A stretch of DNA of 64,000 nucleotides from Scedosporium boydii (Eukaryota; Ascomycota; Sordariomycetes; Microascales; Microascaceae): contig NJFT01000172.1 of assembly GCA_002221725.1 (NCBI GenBank), positions 1-64,000 of the forward strand, in the 5' to 3' direction. Positions 57,414 through 64,000 of the stretch are shown here, one piece after another (the first letter of the stretch is position 1; every line of letters starts with the position of its first letter). The notes beneath the pieces are model-generated. The model did no database searches, was not told where the DNA came from, and saw nothing but the letters and a program-made list of their open reading frames with translations. The translations under genes were made by a program, and so were the position numbers.

Positions 57414-58374
57414 GGCACATGGAAAGCGACGTGACTCTCTACTAGTCTCAACGCAAGAGAAGAACTTGAAAAACAGCTTGGTTTAACGGGTTCGAGTTGG
57501 GAAGGTTGGGGGGGACACGGGGCAGTTCAATCAAGAATGGATCGGCGAGTCGAGGAGGAGAGCAGGCATGCAATCTGAATCATGACCCGAGTGCCTGGTG
57601 CAAACGGCAGTCAACCATGAGAAGGAACCCAAGCGCTTATCCCATTCTCTCTCCTGACCAAATTGCGAACAATTACTTGTACTTTAGAAAGGTAATAATA
57701 GCATAGCAGAGAAGATAGAAAGGAAATAGCCTTAGAAGGGGATAATCTCGAGCGCCGACTCGGCATTGGTCGAACATATTGCATTGGGGACGTGGAGGTG
57801 GAGGGACGGAGCAAGGCATAACGGACCGAATGGTCTGGAGTCTCGACGCTGGTTGGGCCAGCGTCGCCCGAAGTCACGAGTTCCGGCCCACCTCAAATCT
57901 CACCGGCGGGGAGAAATTGCCCGATGCGGACTGATGTAGGAAGGGTGTAAGACTGTCTGCCCGTCAAAAGATCCGTCCTCCGGCACAATAAGGTTGCAGA
58001 TGAAAGGATCGAGAGAGTCAAAAACACTTAAAACTTGTTGCTGACAAGTGTACACTAGGGAGTAGTTTAACACAACATCTACACCTATGAGCCCAGTTTC
58101 TGCAAATTCCCATTCACTTTCTGCTTCTCCCTGATGCCTTTCCAACTCTATTCTATCCCAGGCAGGAACAACTCAAAAGTTTCAATCGATCTCTTCCGAA
58201 GTAAAATTGTTTATCTCCACTGCGATTCAGGTTGACGAAAAGCAGTACCACCTCAGCGGCCGCATCTCATTGGCCAGCAGGTTTGATACCACCATCGTTC
58301 CTCTGGCATGTAACGTTTCTTACAAGCCCGGACCCTCAAATCAGAAAGAACCATCAAAAAAAAAAGACGAGGGC

Positions 58375-58432
58375 AAGAAAAAGGGAAAAAGAAAAAAAAG
58401 AAAAGAGAAAAAAAAGAAAAAGTTCTCCACAC
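58375..58432 (+). repeat. 58-nt purine tract
   Basis: An uninterrupted A/G-only stretch dominated by AAAAAAG units, preceded by a 10-A run. It has triplex or nucleosome-excluding potential, but no gene association is evident. Confidence 0.85.
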
Positions 58433-61400
58433 CGTCCAACCCAGTCCAGTCCCCGCATCCTGCAGTTGATCTTTCCCCAGTCGGAAGAAGCCGACGCCGT
58501 CATTCTCACTAAGCTTCCTCCCAATACACCAATCAGATCAAGCAGCGTCCCTGATCAACTCACCTCGACAGGTTCAATGGTCTGTCGTTCCTCCCCCTCC
58601 AAACGGAACGAGACAATCGAAGCCTTCATTGCACTTTTCGTAGTTTAGATTGAAGTGTCAAAGATTGTTCGAGATCCCCACTACGAAGTTAAGCACATGA
58701 TCCTTGCAGGACCTTTGGTAAACGTTAAACTGCACGCCAATAAAGACGAGGCACCGACGACTACTTCGTACCAAGTGCGCAAAAACTACGTCCTCTTGAC
58801 GCTTCCAGACGACCGCAGACCATGCCACTGCTACCATCGAAGCTTAGAGCTGTATGCGTATTCGCCTATCATAAATTGTTCCTTTGCGAACCTCCAGAAT
58901 AGCACGTCTGGGTTCATTGTCCAGACTTAACCCACAAAATTAGTCCATTCATTGAAACGTCCGTCCATTGTCGGCCCCAATTCCGGATCCGCCTCAACCC
59001 CTACATACCCGACCTTCCTCCATGAAGTCTGATATTCAGCACAGTTCGCAATGCCCATTGATCTCGATTCATATCCAGGCTAGCATTGAATAAATCATAT
59101 TGCGTCGAACGATTCAGCCCCGTCGCTGGAGGTGACAGGCCCTCGATATTACAACTATGCGATTTAATGGTTTCTCTGACCAAAGAGGATGGCGCCTGGC
59201 CGTGTCCTCGCCGTGATCCTATCGACCTGGATCCTGCCACTGAATACTAATCCAATAGCCGTACTGGAGCCGTAGTTTTCTTTTTATCCTTTATCCTTTT
59301 TTTTTTTTTTTTTTCTTTTTGTTTCTTCTTCTTCCTTTTACAGGTAATAGGGCGTGGCACGCACCCGATCCATGCAGGGACTTACAACCGCCCATCGTCA
59401 CGTCGCAGCAGGCATCCACTAATAGATCCCGTAACACACGAACGATGTCGAGCACGCTATCGCGATCCTCTGGCCTGTAGTATAGAATGTGATGGGAGAG
59501 AGTTCTATTATCAAAACTACTTCGTATATCCAGGACCCCAGGACCCATTCCGTCGGGCCCGGTTCGGATCCCACATACACTACAGGACCCTGCACGATGG
59601 GTCTAGGTGGGCCAATCGAGCCCGATTCTTCTCGACATGGATCCTGTGCGCATATATACAGACTTCCTTGTAGGCTGGACGTGGTATGCTCGCTTGTTTC
59701 CGCCCCGTAGTCTCAAATGTCAGACGTTGTCTTTCACATAAGCCCTGCCCGCCGAAGGATTGAAAGCCTATCATTTGATATTCCTAAGCGACCATTCCTT
59801 GATACGAGGTGGCCCAATCTCCTCGATAAGTTCGATCAGCCATTGGGATGAAATGAAGACTTAACGTTGAAGTTGATATCTTGCTGTTACTATTTTAATC
59901 CGAAAACCAAAGACAGCAAAGCCATCCAGTATCGCAGGTAGTGGTGAGCTCAAGTTTCCAGCCTTCTTCCGTCGTCGTGCATACGAGACAACCCCACATG
60001 CAGCAAACCCACCCACATTTTCAATCCCCAGAGCTGAGATACTCCTCCTGACAGCCAGTCCCCGTCCATTCCCCGGGAGCTTGTTTAATGGTCCTCGCCA
60101 TTTGATTACTCGCGGTCTCCCACCATCTCATCAAAGGGACCGATTAAACGTCGCAAGTGCCTACCAGCCTTATCTGCATGGCCCCTAGCCTATCCCCAAA
60201 GAGGCCAAGCACACCAGCCCCTCACCCCATTGACTTCGTCTGCCATTGTTACGTCGTATCTTGGGCGATGCTACATATTTTAGAGTCGTCCGTATCACTG
60301 TCTACGAAAGGGCCAGGCCCTTGCCAGTCGCCCTCTGATACTAGGCTATGGCTTGGGTCCCAGCCCTCCCGACATGCCCTCGGTCTCGTGTAGTCGGAGA
60401 AGCTTCAATATCTCTCTTTTTTGGTTGGCATGGTAATAAAACCCGAAGAAACAGGACATGACATCCTCGTATCTCTAGGCTCCTGATCCCATCCGAAGAA
60501 CGATATCGAATCAGGGCACTACTAACCTAGGCCAGTTCTGCCACACGCCCCTGCTCTTGTTTATCAATGTTGTTTTTGCCTATGGAGCTTTTGTCACTGT
60601 TGTGTCCCATTTATACTGCGAAAACAGGAGTTCTTACGACTCTGTAGGCGTGGCGAATGACTGTTTAGCCGGCCCACGACCGCGGCTGCGGGAGGGTCAA
60701 ACGGTTGGTCTCGCCTTACATTGAGGCTTTTACGCACGAAGCAAGCTATGAAGTGCACCGCTCAATCTCATTCCACGATGCGGAAGCATATACCAGACCC
60801 GAGAATCAAGCGTCTCCGTCTTCCCATCTCGTGACATCGGCTGTGGGATGCGGGTTCAATGGCAGACTCTGCTAACACTCAACCCGCCATGAATCATCGA
60901 TCAATGATGTTAGTTGATGTGTTGTGACACGTCCACGACATCCTTACCATAATTGAAATCATACATCCATTGACGTCCTCACCAACCTCGAACACATAGC
61001 CAAGGGCAGAAGGATCGGATGCGCCGGGCCGAAGCTATTTGGCATGCCCTCTCTCGTCATGTGGAACGGCGGTTCACTCTCTCCAATATCGAATAGTAAA
61101 GACTCGACTCTGCCCACAATGCTATCCGCTGCCCTTAGAGTGTTGATCCATCTCTCAGCAGGCACGACTACGGGCAGGAGTAGGGAAGAGGTGACATTGA
61201 AGTACTTAAACGTCTGAGATGGGGCTCCGGGACCGTTAGCCTTTCAGCCTACTACTTACTGCCTTTGCTCTTGATGCCTTGCAGTGCTGTGCACCCACCA
61301 CGGTCCTCGTGAGACGATTGACTTTCAGAATCGTTGTTTAAGGGGCATACACTCTCGGCCGGTCCTACCAAGAGTTTGTCTGCACCTACATGAACCAGGG

Positions 61401-62255
61401 ACGAGTCATGAAAGCAACCCAGCTTACATTGGAACAATTCATCAACGAGAGGGGACATCACGGCGAAATATTTCGAGCAAGTGATGGCCTTCGGGCCTGT
61501 CATATTGATGCTAATCGGCTCTCCTCCATAAATGCCTCTTCTCAATCTTTTCTCCCCTCTTCCGACAAGGAGATCCCACTGTCCAAAATCCTTCAAATAT
61601 ATACGTGTAGGAACAGAACAGGATATAAAAAAAACCGACGGGGAAAAACAACAGAAAACAAGACAGAATGGGGTTGCTTTTCCTCCCCATCCAAAAAAAT
61701 TCATCAATACGCCAATATGCTACCGAACACCTCCCCGTAAAGTTTTGGTAATCCTCCTGCCGTTTTGCCTCTTCGAAACCCCATTTGCCAAACCCAAAGC
61801 GCCGGAAAAGGTCAATGAAAAAGGAAAACACAGGAGTCAGAGTGATCTGAAATGGAGCGGGCAACTTGGCCCAACGTAGTGTAACATCCCGTGAGAGACT
61901 AAATGGTTGGCACCTCGTCTGCTATAAAAATAGACATAACAAGAGCCGAAGAAAACAGTCACCAACTTGCCTGATCTGAGACATAGAATATAAACGTAGA
62001 GAAGCTGGAAAAAAAATATAATGGCTGAATGAAGGGTAATAGGAGAAGGTATATAAACATGATGGGGTATCAATGACGAAGATCAAAAGATGTAAAAAAA
62101 AAAAAAAAAAAAAGAAAAAAAGGAAATAAAAAGAGTAATAAAAATGTGGGGGCAGGTACAGGCAAGGCGACAGGGCTAGTTGCTTAGAAAGTCCAAAAAA
62201 AAGATATCAGGGTGAAAGGAACAAAAGATGATGAAGCGAGTGTGTGAAACCGTGT

Positions 62256-64000
62256 TTAAGTATGGGTCGCAGTAGATCCGTTCTGCTGACGGTCCCTAGA
62301 CATCCACGAGAACAGGTCGGCGCCCCGTTGCGAGGTCGTTGTTGAAATGCTGCCGAGGGTGGAGGCGGCATCCGAGTTGGCGCGAGAAGAGAGCTCCCGC
62401 GGCTCGAGGAGCAGACTCTTTCGGTAGTATGTTACCTGGACATTGCCTGGATCATTCAGGCGAACCCGTGAGATCTGGGCGCTCATCCATTCTTGGATCT
62501 CGGGAACCTCGCTGAGCCTGTATGGAATTTGGAAGCGTTGAAGCTCGCTAATAATCTTAGCAGTTCGGGTATGTTTATCAAAGTTCACAACCGTGATGCC
62601 GCCAGCTTCCTCGTCTCCTTCATGGCCAAGGGCATGGAGCTGCTTCGTAGCAGCATTGCCGATATCAACGAAGGTAAGATCAGTAAGGTACATGCCGAGG
62701 AAGGGGAGGCAAGGAGGCACGTGGTCATGAAGTCTGGCACGGAGTAGCTTGTGGTTTTGGGAAGGCTCGACAAGAGCCTGAAGAGTCCGGAGCATCTCTC
62801 GGCGTCTGGGAGAGACGGCATCCCACGTCTTTTGGAGGCGACTGATGATGCTACTGTTGAGACTGCAGATGATGGCCATCAAACCATCGTAATTGTGGAG
62901 TTCGTAGCACTGGTGAGCAATCTTGATCCACTGCTTAATGATGGCTGCCCGTTTCTTGACTTCCGAGTATTGAAGAATCGTTTCGGCAACGAGGTTGGAT
63001 AAGTCGGTAGACAAGGACGACATGGCCTTGACATTGGGCGCATCGACGCCGCCGTTCTTCATCCACTGCGATGCAAGAAGCTCCTCGGGCATGACATTGC
63101 AAAAGATGTTCATTTGCTTGATGGTTAGCTGACGAGCCAGTTCGAGAGGGTCGAAGTCGAGGACGGATGGGCTAGCCCCTCCGGTCCTCCAAGTGTGGAG
63201 AGCATTGAGTTGGCTCCGCGAGATGATCGGCGTAGGTAACGGCGTGTCCGCGGGTACGTACTGGGCAATCGAAGTGTTGGTCTTGCCCATCGACGAGACA
63301 AGGCGGGGAACGAGAGAGCCCTCACTAGAAACGCGGTCGGCGAGTTCAGCAAGGCGGCGGCCAGCTGAAGGAATCACAGACCCGAGCTTCAGGTCGGTAA
63401 AGGGAACGATGAGAGCAAGAGCTTCGCGGTCGGTCTCGTCCCTCCAGTGAGATTCGAGCCAACCCTTGAACACATTGTAGACACGAAGACGGACGGGTCC
63501 AGCCATGTGGGGGGCTTCGCCAACGTAGTCGAATCGATCGATCAATGCCTCGGCCAGCTCTCGGGGTGTGCAGAATAGGCGGAATGTGAGGTAGAACGTC
63601 GACACGAACAAGGCGTCGGGAGTCGACTCGTGCGTCGTCAACCTCTCTACAAGAGCGGGAAGAGTGCCGCCGGTAACTTGCCCTTCCTTGTTGAACATGA
63701 GCTCGTGGGCGTACGTCTTCTCTAGAAGCTTGGATTCAACATCAACCTCGTCCGCGTGCTGGGCACTGTCAGCTGTGCTGAGCTCGGATATGGATGGCTG
63801 GCTGCGTGGTCCGACGGTGTGATCGGGCGTGGTCGCTCGGGTGGAGGTGCGGGAAATGATACTCGACTCCGAATCCCGGCTCATGTACGTGCTAGTGCTT
63901 CCGGCGCTTGACGCGGTCATACTATCGTAACGTGGAGATGGTTGGAATTCCGTTTCCGCACTCTGCTCCTCTGCGGAATAGTCTTCAGCAGGAAGAAGAG
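62256..64000 (-). CDS. CDC25-type Ras guanine-nucleotide exchange factor, 5' end outside window
   Basis: This protein activates Ras by GDP/GTP exchange, usually upstream of cAMP signalling and growth control. The frame stays open from the Met at 63920 to the right edge (DYSAEEQSAETEF-like reading), so the N-terminus, probably with an SH3 domain, lies beyond the window. Visible parts are a Ser/Thr-rich linker, a RasGEF-N domain (GGTLPALVERLTTH, FYLTFRLFCTPRELAEALI), and a catalytic CDC25 homology domain (DPLELARQLTIKQMNIFCNV, AAIIKQWIKIAHQCYELHNY, GLMAIICSLNSSIISRL, LPFLGMYLTDLTFVDIGN). A short Ser-rich tail ends at 62256. No intron interrupts this part. It is a good candidate for the conserved fungal Cdc25 orthologue. 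Confidence 0.93.
   Translation of the reverse strand, partial: LLPAEDYSAEEQSAETEFQPSPRYDSMTASSAGSTSTYMSRDSESSIISRTSTRATTPDHTVGPRSQPSISELSTADSAQHADEVDVESKLLEKTYAHELMFNKEGQVTGGTLPALVERLTTHESTPDALFVSTFYLTFRLFCTPRELAEALIDRFDYVGEAPHMAGPVRLRVYNVFKGWLESHWRDETDREALALIVPFTDLKLGSVIPSAGRRLAELADRVSSEGSLVPRLVSSMGKTNTSIAQYVPADTPLPTPIISRSQLNALHTWRTGGASPSVLDFDPLELARQLTIKQMNIFCNVMPEELLASQWMKNGGVDAPNVKAMSSLSTDLSNLVAETILQYSEVKKRAAIIKQWIKIAHQCYELHNYDGLMAIICSLNSSIISRLQKTWDAVSPRRREMLRTLQALVEPSQNHKLLRARLHDHVPPCLPFLGMYLTDLTFVDIGNAATKQLHALGHEGDEEAGGITVVNFDKHTRTAKIISELQRFQIPYRLSEVPEIQEWMSAQISRVRLNDPGNVQVTYYRKSLLLEPRELSSRANSDAASTLGSISTTTSQRGADLFSWMSRDRQQNGSTATHT

Larger units (their letters stand above)
56034..62255. 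other. 6.2-kb gene-poor stretch
   Basis: No ORF with family features appears on either strand. It holds motif copies at 56980-56988, 57398-57413, 58762-58770 and 59518-59526, a 58-nt purine tract (58375-58432), an 18-T run (59297-59314) and a 20-A run (62094-62113). The last 200-400 bases are probably the 3' untranslated region of the Ras exchange factor gene. A lineage-specific spliced gene or a non-coding RNA could be hidden here, but I cannot show one. Confidence 0.55.

Noticed and set aside
1..64000. CRISPR arrays, bacterial operons or prophage
   Set aside because: The window is eukaryotic, with spliced genes throughout. No regularly spaced repeat array is present.

Overview
The window looks like nuclear DNA of a filamentous ascomycete (Pezizomycotina, most likely Sordariomycetes). 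The genes are split by short introns (about 50-130 nt, GTAAGT/GTATGT donors, CTAAC-type branch sites). Intergenic stretches are long, promoters are pyrimidine-rich, and the recognisable families are typical of fungi: UNC-93-type and sugar-type MFS transporters, an Asp f 4-like secreted protein, a fungal NACHT/STAND protein, ADE2, MutY and a CDC25-type Ras GEF. I rebuilt the exon structures by hand. For most multi-exon genes the exon phases add up to an exact codon count.

Layout, left to right. 0-10 kb: a small Gly/Pro-rich ORF, a five-exon MFS transporter (minus), a secreted protein with a degenerate Hsp70/actin-like fold, an intronless beta-class-like glutathione S-transferase, and a divergent ELO-type elongase (minus). 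10.5-20.8 kb: an accessory island in decay. A unit of about 3.2 kb is present twice in direct orientation (about 10.5-13.6 and 15.5-18.7 kb). Each copy carries one three-exon gene for an unknown protein with a Gly-rich membrane helix. Between the copies lies a broken minus-strand multi-exon gene, and after the second copy a cytochrome P450 with a frameshift and a nonsense codon. 21-32 kb: an S10 carboxypeptidase homologue with altered substrate-recognition residues, a DUF4419 protein, a possible small membrane protein, and a 1,597-residue NACHT/STAND protein ending in a ZZ-type zinc finger.

33-49 kb is mostly housekeeping: MutY adenine glycosylase, a PLAC8/Cys-rich membrane protein, a proline-rich single-pass membrane protein, a membrane-anchored double-psi beta-barrel protein, ADE2 (AIR carboxylase), and tRNA-Arg(ACG) with its Pol III terminator. 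52-56 kb holds the Asp f 4-like secreted protein and an UNC-93-like MFS transporter. About 6.2 kb without a convincing gene follows. The window ends inside a Ras guanine-nucleotide exchange factor whose N-terminus lies beyond the right edge.

A further signal runs through the non-coding DNA. The 9-mer TACGAAGTA/TACTTCGTA occurs at least 13 times, against about 0.5 expected by chance, and appears to be the half-site of a 16-bp palindrome, TACGAAGTACTTCGTA. Apart from the decay island, neighbouring genes show no common pathway.
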